Both the position numbers and the translations under genes were made by a program. From an uncultured Duncaniella sp. (GTDB lineage Bacteria; Bacteroidota; Bacteroidia; Bacteroidales; Muribaculaceae), in assembly GCA_958352885.1 (NCBI GenBank), contig CATWQI010000001.1, positions 393,017-457,016 of the forward strand: a stretch of DNA of 64,000 bases. The letters are read 5' to 3'. Positions 42,825-51,776 of the stretch are shown here, one piece after another (within the stretch, counting starts at the first letter, position 1; every line of letters starts with the position of its first letter). Below the pieces are notes generated by a model. The model worked only from the letters and a program-made list of their open reading frames with translations, was not told the DNA's origin and searched no databases.

Positions 42825-45800
42825 ATGACACGACATAAACTTATCATAATTTCGATTTGCTGCGCCCTGTGTATGGGCGTGGCAATCGTGCTATGGACTA
42901 CTCTCGCATCCTCGACTCGAATAGCATTTGTAAACTACCAGGCTATAACCCTCGGGCAAATCTCAAAAGCAAACGACAATTCATTCGTGAAAATAGAAGA
43001 GTTGCCTGTGAAGGAACTTTCATCAGCCGGAAAATACGACATGGTATTTGTCAACGGTATGGGACTGCGCATAACCGACGAACAACGCCAAGAACTCGCC
43101 AAAGCTGCCGAAAACGGCACTCCGGTAATAACAACCGCCGCCACAAATCCTCAGAATCTCATCGTATCCGTTGATTCGGTGGACAATATTTTCCTTAAGC
43201 AATATCTTGCCGGAGGCAAAAACAACTACCGCAATCTGCTACGTTATGTGCGCAAATATATCGACGGCAAAAAATTTTTTGTCACCGAACCCGACGACCC
43301 TACAGCCATTCAATCTTCATTACTGTATTATCCCTCCGAGAACGATGAACTTAACTTCAACTCCATAAAGGAGTACGAGGCATTCCTGTCCAAGAATGAC
43401 AAACTCCGTAACGGTGCACCCCGGATTATTCTTACAGGACAGATGGGAGTGCCCGACAGCCTGATTGCAGCATTGGAGAGAACCGGCAATGTAGTGTACC
43501 CCATCAATTCAATCCAACTCTTCATCAAGAATGGACACGCCGACTCAATTTCGCCGGCAGCGCTTATCAACATGGCACACGGACGCATGGGAGACATGGT
43601 GGTGGAATATCTCAAGCTCAAAAACATACCGCTTTTCTCGCCACTCAACACCAACCGTGACTATGACGAATGGATGGCAGATAAAATGGGGATGAGCGGA
43701 GGTTTCATGTCACAGAGCATCGTCACACCTGAAATTGACGGAGCTATCCGTCCCTATACTCTCTTTGCCCATTTCGAAGGTAAGGACGGACTGCCACACG
43801 TTGATGCCATACCTCACCGTCTTGACGAATTTGTAGAGACCGTCAACAACTACATCTCGCTCTCAACAAAGAGCAATGACAGTAAGAAAGTCGCCATATT
43901 TTACTTCAAAGGGCCCGGACAGAATGCCCTTGTCGCTGAGGGGATGGAAGTCGCACCGTCACTCTATAACCTCCTGTCCCGTATGAAGGCAGAAGGATAC
44001 CGGGTGGACGGGTTGCCCTCCTCTGCCGCCGCACTTGAGCGAATCATCAATGAGCAAGGAAAGGTATTCAATGAGTACGCAATGGGTGCTAAAGATGAGT
44101 TTGTGAAGTCTAATTCACCCGAAATCATCTCGGAGACCGATTACAACAGATGGTGTGGCAAAGCCTTCTCCAATGACATGCGCTTGGAAATAGACAGTGT
44201 GGACGGCGCATTTCCAGGGCATGGGCTGCGTAACGACAAAGGGGACCTCGCACTCGCAAGGCTGAAATTCGGCAACATAACACTCATCCCGCAGACAGCA
44301 GCCGGTCTCGGGGATGACAATTTTAAAATTGTGCATGGCACGGATGCTGCACCGCCCCACAACTATGTGGCAGCCTACCTTTGGGCTAAGTATGGATTCA
44401 AGGCTGACGCTTTGATTCACTTCGGTGCTCACGGTTCGCTTGAATTTACTCCCCGTAAACAGGTGGCTCTCGGAAGCACAGACTGGGCTGACAGACTCGT
44501 AGGCACAATGCCTCACTTCTATGTCTACTCCACAAGCAACGTCGGAGAAGCCATGATGGCAAAACGGCGCAGTTATGCAGGGATAATAAACTATCTTACC
44601 CCTCCATTCATGGAAAGCGAGGTCCGCAGCATATACAAGAATCTGTCAGACGCAATAACCGACTATAACCGTATTCTCGGAAACGACACTCCCGATGAGT
44701 CAGCATTGAGAAGAGCATCATTGCTGGTCAAAAAGTATACGGTAGAGTTAGGTATCCATCGCGAACTGCGCATGGACAGTGTGCTGTCCAGCCCCTATAC
44801 AACCGATGAAATCGCACGAATCGATAACTTTGCGGAAGAACTTGCCAACGAGAAAATCACCGGCGCACTGTACGTAATGGGGACACCTTATCCAGATGAG
44901 AATATCAGGTCAACCGTCTATGCAATGACTGTCGACCCTGTGGCATATGGACTGTATAACCTTGACAAACAGCGCAAGCGCACTGGTATAGACTTTGACA
45001 GACATCGTTCAGCCTTTACGGCGAAGTATCAGAAACGAGCACAGGAAATTGTGAGGACTATGCTTTCAGCCGGACTGAAAGTAAGTGACGCAGAGCTATG
45101 CCACATCGCCGGCATAACACAAGTGGAACTTGACAGCGCCAGGACAATACTGTCAGCTGTAACAAATTCAAAGGATATGCTCTCGCGCATGATGGTACTC
45201 GGTTCCATGATGACACCGGTCTCAGGACCGACAGCCAAACTCAGCGAGCGACCTAACACGGGAGCTATGAAGTCAATGATGGCAAAGACCGGCATGACCC
45301 CTGAAAAGGCTCTGGAAATGGCAAAAAAAATGGGAGCTGACGAAGAGGCCATCAAAAAGATGGAAGCAGCCATGAAACGCAAACAAAGTGAATCCGGGAA
45401 ACAAAAAAATGGCTCGGGGAAGCATAATGGCATGAGTGGGCACGGTCATGGGATGAGTACACCGGTCTACACCAAGGAACAGCTTGAGTTCGCAATGGCT
45501 GTAACAGAAGTGGAGCGTGCGTTGAACAACATACAGACCTATCGTAGAGCTCTTGCCGAAAGTCCCGGAAACGAGCTTAATTCCGTCATCAACGCACTCA
45601 ACGGCGGCTATATAGCGCCAACATCGGGCGGAGACCCGGTTCTTAATCCCAATATTCTTCCCACAGGGCGCAATATGTTTGCTGTAAATGCCGAAGAAAC
45701 TCCGTCGGCAGTAGCATGGGAGAAAGGGAAAGCTTTGGCTGAAAACACGCTGAACATGTACCGCAAGAATCACGGAGACTCGCTTCCCCGCAAGGTCAGC

Positions 45801-47162
45801 TACACGTTGTGGAGCAGCGAATTCATTGAGACGGAAGGTGCGACCATAGCCCAGGTACTTTACATGCTCGGGGTTGAGCCCGTACGTGACCCGTTCGGTC
45901 GTGTCACCGACCTGAAGCTCATACCGTCAGCCCAGCTCGGTCGTCCACGTATCGATGTTGTGGTGCAGACCAGCGGTCAGCTCCGTGACATTGCAGCCTC
46001 ACGCCTCTTTCTCATAAGCCGTGCCGTCAGAATGGCAGCCTCTGCTGATAATGATGAATATCCCAACTATGTAGCTGATGGCGTAGTGGAATCCGAGCGC
46101 CATCTTGTGGATAAAGGTGTGACACCAAAAGAAGCACGAGAATTATCTACCGCACGCGTATTCGGCGGTGTGAACGGTAATTACGGCAGCGGTATCCAAG
46201 GGATGGTCGAGGCGGGAGACCGCTGGGACAAAGAAGATGAGATAGCTGAAACATACCTGAACAATATGGGCGCCATATATGGAAGCGAAGAGGATTGGGA
46301 AAAAATGCAGGACTACGCATTTGAAGCCGCTCTCACACGCACGGATGTCGTAGTGCAGCCCCGCCAGAGCAACACATGGGGCGCACTGAGCCTCGACCAT
46401 GTATATGAATTCATGGGAGGTATGAATCTTGCCGTCCGTAATGTCACCGGCAAGGACCCTGAAGCCTATCTAAGCGACTACCGGAACCGCAACCGTGTCA
46501 GAATGCAGGAGGTCAAGGAAGCAATCGGCGTGGAAAGCCGCACCACAATCCTTAACCCGAACTACATCAGGAACAAGATGAAAGGTGGAGCGGGCGATGC
46601 CTCCGGATTCGCCGACATAATCCGCAACACATACGGATGGAATGTAATGAAACCGGCTGCTATCGATGACGAACTCTGGGATGATATCTACGAAACTTAT
46701 GTGGCTGACAGAAATAACCTGGGTGTGAAGGATTACTTCACATCCACAAATCCGGCTGCCATAGAGGAGATTACAGCCGTAATGATGGAGACTGTACGTA
46801 AAGGGATGTGGGATGCCAGTCCCGAACAGATATCCGCTATCGCAGAACTTCACACCGAGGTCGTGAATCAATACAAACCGTCATGCTCCGGATTCGTGTG
46901 CGACAATGCCAAGCTGCGTGAATTCATAGCATCAAAAGTCTCGAAAGAAACCGCCGAACAGTACAACAAGTCAATCGGCGCAATCCGCGCCGAACAGATA
47001 GGGGCCGACAGTGACGGAATGGTGATGCAGAAGGAAGAGCTGAACAGCACCGAACATACCACAGGTCATGTCAACGGTGCGATAGTGGGTGCTATTGTGG
47101 CAGCCGTCCTGATATTGTTCATTGTGTTGCTGCGCCGCCGCAGAAAAAACATTACAGAATAA
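42825..47162 (+). CDS. hmuS: CobN-like HmuS, presumed haem-iron chelatase/dechelatase
   Basis: A 1445-residue protein of the CobN/BchH family. It has an N-terminal membrane anchor (about residues 5-25), the large CobN body facing the periplasm, and a C-terminal helix (about 1415-1437) before RRRRK. The family active-site motif HFGAHGSLEF is at residues 532-541. A His/Met/Gly-rich loop (KHNGMSGHGHGM, residues 866-877) interrupts the body. The HmuS relatives of Bacteroidetes are linked to removal of iron from haem without oxygen. Cobalt insertion is unlikely, because no other chelatase subunits or corrin-ring genes are present and the protein is membrane-anchored inside an hmu operon. The stop abuts the hmuT ATG. 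Confidence 0.88.
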   Translation: MTRHKLIIISICCALCMGVAIVLWTTLASSTRIAFVNYQAITLGQISKANDNSFVKIEELPVKELSSAGKYDMVFVNGMGLRITDEQRQELAKAAENGTPVITTAATNPQNLIVSVDSVDNIFLKQYLAGGKNNYRNLLRYVRKYIDGKKFFVTEPDDPTAIQSSLLYYPSENDELNFNSIKEYEAFLSKNDKLRNGAPRIILTGQMGVPDSLIAALERTGNVVYPINSIQLFIKNGHADSISPAALINMAHGRMGDMVVEYLKLKNIPLFSPLNTNRDYDEWMADKMGMSGGFMSQSIVTPEIDGAIRPYTLFAHFEGKDGLPHVDAIPHRLDEFVETVNNYISLSTKSNDSKKVAIFYFKGPGQNALVAEGMEVAPSLYNLLSRMKAEGYRVDGLPSSAAALERIINEQGKVFNEYAMGAKDEFVKSNSPEIISETDYNRWCGKAFSNDMRLEIDSVDGAFPGHGLRNDKGDLALARLKFGNITLIPQTAAGLGDDNFKIVHGTDAAPPHNYVAAYLWAKYGFKADALIHFGAHGSLEFTPRKQVALGSTDWADRLVGTMPHFYVYSTSNVGEAMMAKRRSYAGIINYLTPPFMESEVRSIYKNLSDAITDYNRILGNDTPDESALRRASLLVKKYTVELGIHRELRMDSVLSSPYTTDEIARIDNFAEELANEKITGALYVMGTPYPDENIRSTVYAMTVDPVAYGLYNLDKQRKRTGIDFDRHRSAFTAKYQKRAQEIVRTMLSAGLKVSDAELCHIAGITQVELDSARTILSAVTNSKDMLSRMMVLGSMMTPVSGPTAKLSERPNTGAMKSMMAKTGMTPEKALEMAKKMGADEEAIKKMEAAMKRKQSESGKQKNGSGKHNGMSGHGHGMSTPVYTKEQLEFAMAVTEVERALNNIQTYRRALAESPGNELNSVINALNGGYIAPTSGGDPVLNPNILPTGRNMFAVNAEETPSAVAWEKGKALAENTLNMYRKNHGDSLPRKVSYTLWSSEFIETEGATIAQVLYMLGVEPVRDPFGRVTDLKLIPSAQLGRPRIDVVVQTSGQLRDIAASRLFLISRAVRMAASADNDEYPNYVADGVVESERHLVDKGVTPKEARELSTARVFGGVNGNYGSGIQGMVEAGDRWDKEDEIAETYLNNMGAIYGSEEDWEKMQDYAFEAALTRTDVVVQPRQSNTWGALSLDHVYEFMGGMNLAVRNVTGKDPEAYLSDYRNRNRVRMQEVKEAIGVESRTTILNPNYIRNKMKGGAGDASGFADIIRNTYGWNVMKPAAIDDELWDDIYETYVADRNNLGVKDYFTSTNPAAIEEITAVMMETVRKGMWDASPEQISAIAELHTEVVNQYKPSCSGFVCDNAKLREFIASKVSKETAEQYNKSIGAIRAEQIGADSDGMVMQKEELNSTEHTTGHVNGAIVGAIVAAVLILFIVLLRRRRKNITE

Positions 47163-47858
47163 ATGGAGATTGTTGTAATTATAATAATGCTGATGGTCGG
47201 CTTCAACTTTGTTTTGAAGCTGACTTATCACCGCCTTACAGGCATCCTTGTGACATGCGCAGTGGCATCCCTTTTCATCATTCTGGTGCAGGGGGAAGCC
47301 ACCGGGCAGTCCAAAACTCAGATTACGGACTGGCTAAACCAACCGGAGCTGATGCTCGACACCTCTGTGATACTGACTGTGGATGTGTTTTTCCAAGTGA
47401 CATTCTGCATCATGACGGCAAAACTTGTGGCAGGAGAGAGGCTAACCCGAATTGAGAATATCATTCTCTTGGTAACACTCTGGTTTCCCGGGCTTTTGAT
47501 ATTCCCGGTCCTTTTCGCCATGCTCGTTGAGATTATTTTCTCATTCACCGGCACTGACTTCACCACTCTTGCATGGTGTACTGCCGGAATCGTGATGGTG
47601 CTTACGCCGGCGACGTGTTATGCCGTGAGATATATTCTGCCTGAAAAGGATTTAAGGCTTGAGCTTATGTTCGTGATCAACGCCTTGACAGCAATATTAG
47701 GAGTCATAGCCACCGTCAACGGACGCACAGCAGTGAAAGGCACCAACACCGTGGAGTGGACAGCCCTCACAGGTGTTTTGCTCATACTGGCAGCGGGCAC
47801 TGCCGCCGGATTTCTGATAAACAGGCGCCGCAATGCAAAAGCAATCGAACAATTATAA
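47163..47858 (+). CDS. hmuT: Membrane protein HmuT
   Basis: A 231-residue integral membrane protein with about six to seven helices. It starts with VVIIIMLMVGFNFVLKL and has the segment VDVFFQVTFCIMTAKLVAGERL in the middle (read in pieces). It has no enzymatic motif that I recognise. The place directly between the CobN-like gene and the ExbB-like gene matches hmuT of hmuYRSTUV operons, and the name rests on that order. The start codon follows the hmuS stop with no gap. Confidence 0.75.
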   Translation: MEIVVIIIMLMVGFNFVLKLTYHRLTGILVTCAVASLFIILVQGEATGQSKTQITDWLNQPELMLDTSVILTVDVFFQVTFCIMTAKLVAGERLTRIENIILLVTLWFPGLLIFPVLFAMLVEIIFSFTGTDFTTLAWCTAGIVMVLTPATCYAVRYILPEKDLRLELMFVINALTAILGVIATVNGRTAVKGTNTVEWTALTGVLLILAAGTAAGFLINRRRNAKAIEQL

Positions 47859-47886
47859 TCAAGATAATAAAAACCAATAAATCAAT

Positions 47887-48492
47887 ATGAATGTAATTTC
47901 TAATGTCCTCTACTGGATTTCCACCGGACTGCTCGTACCGGTGATTGTACTTCTGATATTCTTCTTCATACGTGCCATCATTCTCATCGGAGCATTTTTC
48001 GGGCAATATATGCAAGTCAAAAAGTATTCGGCATCGTTCCATGCCCGCATAGACCGCTTGACACCTGAGACATTGACAGAATTCAACGATTCACTCCCTG
48101 AAAAACCGAAATCATTAGTGGCGGCATACGCCAAGAAAATCGTAGCATCCGGTGGGAACGAGGCGAAAATCGACTTGCTCCTTTCAGAATACGAAATATC
48201 AGCTGACCAAGAGCTGGCGACATCAAAAGTACTCGCCAAGATGGGACCTATACTCGGTCTTATGGGCACACTCATCCCGATGGGACCTGCGTTGGTCGGT
48301 CTTGCCACAGGCGATATAGCGTCAATGGCCTACAATATGCAGGTAGCATTTGCCACGACTGTGGTCGGACTTGTGGTAAGTGCCATCGGATTCATAACCC
48401 AACAGGTCAAGGAGCGCTGGGCTGTAAAGAATATCACCTTGCTCGAGTATCTGGCTGAAGTGGTAAAACTATCAAATTCCGCAAAACAATGA
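47887..48492 (+). CDS. hmuU: MotA/TolQ/ExbB proton-channel protein HmuU
   Basis: A 201-residue inner-membrane protein with three helices (about residues 13-35, 112-135, 145-170). The conserved MotA/TolQ/ExbB core is visible at LATSKVLAKMGPILGLMGTLIP (in pieces) and AFATTVVGLVVSAIGF. It probably forms an ion channel with HmuV and delivers proton-motive force to HmuR or HmuS. It overlaps hmuV by 4 bp (ATGA). Confidence 0.88.
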   Translation: MNVISNVLYWISTGLLVPVIVLLIFFFIRAIILIGAFFGQYMQVKKYSASFHARIDRLTPETLTEFNDSLPEKPKSLVAAYAKKIVASGGNEAKIDLLLSEYEISADQELATSKVLAKMGPILGLMGTLIPMGPALVGLATGDIASMAYNMQVAFATTVVGLVVSAIGFITQQVKERWAVKNITLLEYLAEVVKLSNSAKQ

Positions 48493-48815
48493 GACGACGC
48501 AGACTTCTGAACCGCAATGAAGACAGCGACCCCATGAGCGTTGTCAGCAACCTGTTTGACGTTGCGATGGTGTTTGCCGTCGCACTCATGGTCGCACTGG
48601 TAAGCAGATACAATATGACCGAAATGTTCTCACAGGATGATTTCACCATGGTGAAAAATCCCGGGAAAGAGAATATGGAAATAATAACAAAGGAAGGGGA
48701 CAAAATCAACAGATATACCCCATCGGAAAATAATGACGCATCCGGCAACAAAGGGAAGCGTGTAGGAACCGCCTATCAGCTTGACAACGGGGACATAATA
48801 TATGTGCCGGAATAG
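48489..48815 (+). CDS. hmuV: DUF2149 protein HmuV (ExbD-like partner)
   Basis: A 108-residue protein with one N-terminal transmembrane helix (LFDVAMVFAVALMVALVS, about residues 22-40), preceded by a basic stretch and the DPMSVVSNLFD motif. This is the layout of DUF2149 and, more loosely, of ExbD. It is coupled to hmuU by a 4-bp overlap and closes the operon. The end lies 9 bp from the convergent AlkZ-related gene. Confidence 0.85.
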   Translation: MRRRRLLNRNEDSDPMSVVSNLFDVAMVFAVALMVALVSRYNMTEMFSQDDFTMVKNPGKENMEIITKEGDKINRYTPSENNDASGNKGKRVGTAYQLDNGDIIYVPE

Positions 48816-48824
48816 CCCAACAAC

Positions 48825-49520
48825 CTATTTCAGCAACCTCTCAATCTCCCTGAGAGGCACACCGGGAAGTTTCTTTGACAAATGGTCCACCAACCGGTGC
48901 AATGACTCCTCGGGAGCACGGTCGACCACCGCTATCGCCGGGTCGTCAAACCATATTTCAGGAGTGGAGTATAGTGCGACACCCCAGCCATAGCGGTCAC
49001 CGGCGGCTGTATACTTGTATTCAAAGTCTGCTATCAACAGCCAACCACCCATCTGAAGCCTTTGGAGCGCACCTTCGAGGCTATGCCGCTTAGGCTTGAC
49101 AGTCTCTGCCGGATAAATCAGACCGGATGGCTTACGACTCCTTGCTGGTGTGCCGAATATGGTCTTCTTCAAATCCGTGGAGGTGATACATTCATGCATT
49201 CTGACAATCTCAAGTATATCAGCATCCTCCGACCCCTGCACGACAGGATAAGCAGCCCTGCGGTAATTTATAAAATCCGGCAGAAGTCCGATTGAGACGA
49301 AACCTGCCTTCTTACGGAAAAACTTACCGTAAGCAGTGGTCTGTTCCCGTATGACCGGACCTTTCCATTCCCAACAGCCATAGTCATCACTTGTCTCGCC
49401 AAACAGCATACCCGGCGCAGCCATCTCCTGCACCGAAAAGCCCGGGATATTATTTGCAAAAAACGGCAACAGCCCATAGCCGACAGCCGTCTGCTCCAGA
49501 TTATGCTTTGAATCTATCAT
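48825..49520 (-). CDS. AlkZ-related protein
   Basis: A 231-residue cytoplasmic protein. The pattern LLPFFANNIPGFSVQEM, WEWKGPVIREQTTAYGKFF and GFVSIGLLPDFINYRR matches the group annotated as AlkZ-related in Bacteroidetes and Firmicutes. It is named after the crosslink-repair glycosylase YcaQ/AlkZ, to which the similarity is distant. No catalytic role can be assigned. It is transcribed alone, convergent to the hmu operon. Confidence 0.65.
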   Translation of the reverse strand: MIDSKHNLEQTAVGYGLLPFFANNIPGFSVQEMAAPGMLFGETSDDYGCWEWKGPVIREQTTAYGKFFRKKAGFVSIGLLPDFINYRRAAYPVVQGSEDADILEIVRMHECITSTDLKKTIFGTPARSRKPSGLIYPAETVKPKRHSLEGALQRLQMGGWLLIADFEYKYTAAGDRYGWGVALYSTPEIWFDDPAIAVVDRAPEESLHRLVDHLSKKLPGVPLREIERLLK

Positions 49521-49570
49521 CTCTTATCAGGATTTATAGAAAAAAATACAAACCGCCACTATTTTAGACA

Positions 49571-49578
49571 CAAACTTA
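49571..49578 (-). promoter_or_regulatory. -7 box of the AlkZ-related gene
   Basis: TAAGTTTG on the minus strand fits TAnnTTTG, about 50 bases before the ATG. Confidence 0.4.
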
Positions 49579-49634
49579 CTCAAAATTTCCTGTTTCAAGG
49601 ATTTTTTCTTCTTTATTTTCTCGAATTTATGTCA

Positions 49635-49642
49635 TAACTTTG
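49635..49642 (+). promoter_or_regulatory. -7 box of the ROK kinase gene
   Basis: TAACTTTG fits TAnnTTTG, 50 bases before the ATG, with a T-rich TTTA at the -33 distance. Confidence 0.5.
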
Positions 49643-49692
49643 CGTCTGTACATATCAAAGACTCCGACAGTCTCCAATCATTCAATCTCAAA

Positions 49693-50802
49693 ATGCCACG
49701 ACCAATGTATAACAACGACAAACGAATAATTGTCACCCTCGATGCGGGCGGTACCAATCTTGTCTTCGGTGCGATGCAAGGATGTGAGTACATCACAGAA
49801 CCTATAACATATCCCTCGAACGCCCATAATCTGGACAAATGTCTGGAAACCATGGTAAAAGGATTCAGGGATGTTATAGCCTCCCTGCCACAGCATCCGG
49901 CAGCAATCAGTTTTGCCTTTCCGGGTCCGGCAGACTATCCCAACGGGATAATAGGCGGATACCTTCCGAATTTCCCCTCCTTCCGTGACGGCGTGGCTCT
50001 CGGAGCATTTCTGGAAGACAGATTCGGCATACCTGTATTTATCAACAACGATGGGGACCTCTTCGCTTACGGCGAAGCTCTGTGCGGAGCACTCCCGGAT
50101 ATAAACAGCCGACTGGAAGAAGCCGGAAGCAAGAAACGGTTCAGCAATCTTCTCGGATATACATTTGGCACAGGGTTCGGTCTGGGCATGGTAATCAATA
50201 ACCGGCTCAACCGAGGAGACAATTCATGCGTGGAAACTTTCTGTCTGCGCAACAAGCTCAACCCGGGAATAATAGTGGAGGAAGGAGTGGCTGTGCGTGC
50301 CCTGAAACGCAGCTATGCCAAATATTCGGGCGATACCACCCATAACTTTGAGCCGAAGGATATAAGCGAGATTGCCCATGGCAAACGAGCCGGTGACAAA
50401 GATGCTGCAATAAGGGCATTTTCCGAATTCGGAGAAGTGGCAGGCGATGCAATAGCAACAGCTGTCACTCTCGTAGACGGCTTAGTAGTGATCGGTGGTG
50501 GCATCACAGCCTCAAGGGATTTGATAATGCCATCGCTATTGGCTGAACTTCGCGGCACAATGGAAACATACGACGGCACTACCCTGAACCGTGTCCAGAT
50601 GAAAGTATACGACCTTGACAATCCGGCTGAGTTCAAACTCTTTGCCAAAGGCGATTCACGCAAAATAAAAGTATACGGCAGTGACCGCTATGTGGATTAT
50701 GATTCACAGAAACGTATTGGCATTACCATATCAAAACTTGGAGCAAGCAAAGCAATATCGGTAGGTGCCTACGTTTATGCTCTTTCAGAACTTGACAAAT
50801 GA
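49693..50802 (+). CDS. ROK family sugar kinase
   Basis: A 369-residue cytoplasmic kinase of the ROK/hexokinase-actin fold. It carries the phosphate-1 motif DAGGTNLVFG, the substrate segment PGPADYPNGIIGG, FINNDGDLFAYGEA with the catalytic Asp, GYTFGTGFGLGMV, and the adenosine motif VVIGGGITASRDL. The zinc-binding CxCGxxGC of many ROK proteins is not seen. It is longer than the usual ~300 residues owing to a C-terminal extension. Closeness to the fructan locus suggests fructose or glucose as substrate, which is inference only. Confidence 0.85.
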   Translation: MPRPMYNNDKRIIVTLDAGGTNLVFGAMQGCEYITEPITYPSNAHNLDKCLETMVKGFRDVIASLPQHPAAISFAFPGPADYPNGIIGGYLPNFPSFRDGVALGAFLEDRFGIPVFINNDGDLFAYGEALCGALPDINSRLEEAGSKKRFSNLLGYTFGTGFGLGMVINNRLNRGDNSCVETFCLRNKLNPGIIVEEGVAVRALKRSYAKYSGDTTHNFEPKDISEIAHGKRAGDKDAAIRAFSEFGEVAGDAIATAVTLVDGLVVIGGGITASRDLIMPSLLAELRGTMETYDGTTLNRVQMKVYDLDNPAEFKLFAKGDSRKIKVYGSDRYVDYDSQKRIGITISKLGASKAISVGAYVYALSELDK

Positions 50803-50867
50803 TATACCCCTTGCAAGGACATCATACCAGATTATAGATTCATGTAGGATTAAGAGGGTGAAAATTT

Positions 50868-51776
50868 ATGTATCGGATATTCGAAGCTGAGGATTTATCG
50901 GAACTTGAATCAATATTACTTTCATATTCCGATGCCGATTCACTACGTGAGAATCTGTATGACGAATTTATGAAATGCGTCACGGTAAGCGATGCCTGTA
51001 TGTGGAACAAGGCGGTGCGAATCTGTGAGGCTCTCGCCATAATAGGCTGGGGCGGACATGAAGCCGTTGAAGCTCTGAAAGGGGTGTATTTCAACGGATA
51101 TCCAATGACATATTTCCTCAACAGATACGGAGAATCAAGATTTAACAGCAAAGTATGGCATCAGACCAATGAGAACAGGAATGTGAAACTGGACAGCCAG
51201 CGGAACTGGATAGCCAAGAATCCGATATGGATAATGCGTGGCATCGACAACTGCTACCCCAATACGCGCCCCGTGATAGAGAGCATCGAAAAGGTATTGC
51301 AGCCTGAGCTCGACAAGCGTATGAGACCGGAACTATACGGAAAAGCCGTGAACCGAATAATACTCAACTGCTCGTACAGCTTCTTTGACAATAAATGCTG
51401 CAAGACCAACTATATCATAGCCGATGAAAAGCTCAAACTAAAGCAAAAGGACTTCTATGCCACGTTACTGACCATGTATTCGGAACGTGAGATAGACGAG
51501 CGGGGGCTGTACCTGCGTAACCGGTTCACGCACGGACCGTTCAGACGTGACACAGGCAAGACCCGCTCTGTAATAGTGTTTGAGCAAGAATTCAGCGAAC
51601 AGAGCCATCAGGAACAGAAGAGAATCTTCTGTGAGCACGTGACCACAGCCCTGACGGATATATGCAGAAGGCTCAAGCCGAAGGTCAACTATAATTTCGA
51701 GCTTATGATGACCGATTTCCTAAACATACTCCACGAATGGAATGACGGGGAAATCATTGCATCCCGCCCCATATAG
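50868..51776 (+). CDS. Hypothetical protein
   Basis: A 302-residue soluble protein that I do not recognise. It has no signal peptide or membrane segment and is rich in charged helices. It holds a cysteine-containing segment FFDNKCCKTNY near residue 173 and an arginine/histidine cluster RNRFTHGPFRRDTGKTR near 225. It follows the ROK kinase by 65 bp with no promoter seen, so it may be co-transcribed. Its last 23 bp overlap the convergent GH32 gene. Confidence 0.55.
   Translation: MYRIFEAEDLSELESILLSYSDADSLRENLYDEFMKCVTVSDACMWNKAVRICEALAIIGWGGHEAVEALKGVYFNGYPMTYFLNRYGESRFNSKVWHQTNENRNVKLDSQRNWIAKNPIWIMRGIDNCYPNTRPVIESIEKVLQPELDKRMRPELYGKAVNRIILNCSYSFFDNKCCKTNYIIADEKLKLKQKDFYATLLTMYSEREIDERGLYLRNRFTHGPFRRDTGKTRSVIVFEQEFSEQSHQEQKRIFCEHVTTALTDICRRLKPKVNYNFELMMTDFLNILHEWNDGEIIASRPI

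Noticed and set aside
42825..47162. Cobaltochelatase CobN of an aerobic B12 pathway
   Set aside because: No corrin-ring genes or chelatase partners are present. The cobS and cobT genes at 12-14 kb are different enzymes, and the gene lies inside an hmu operon with membrane anchors.
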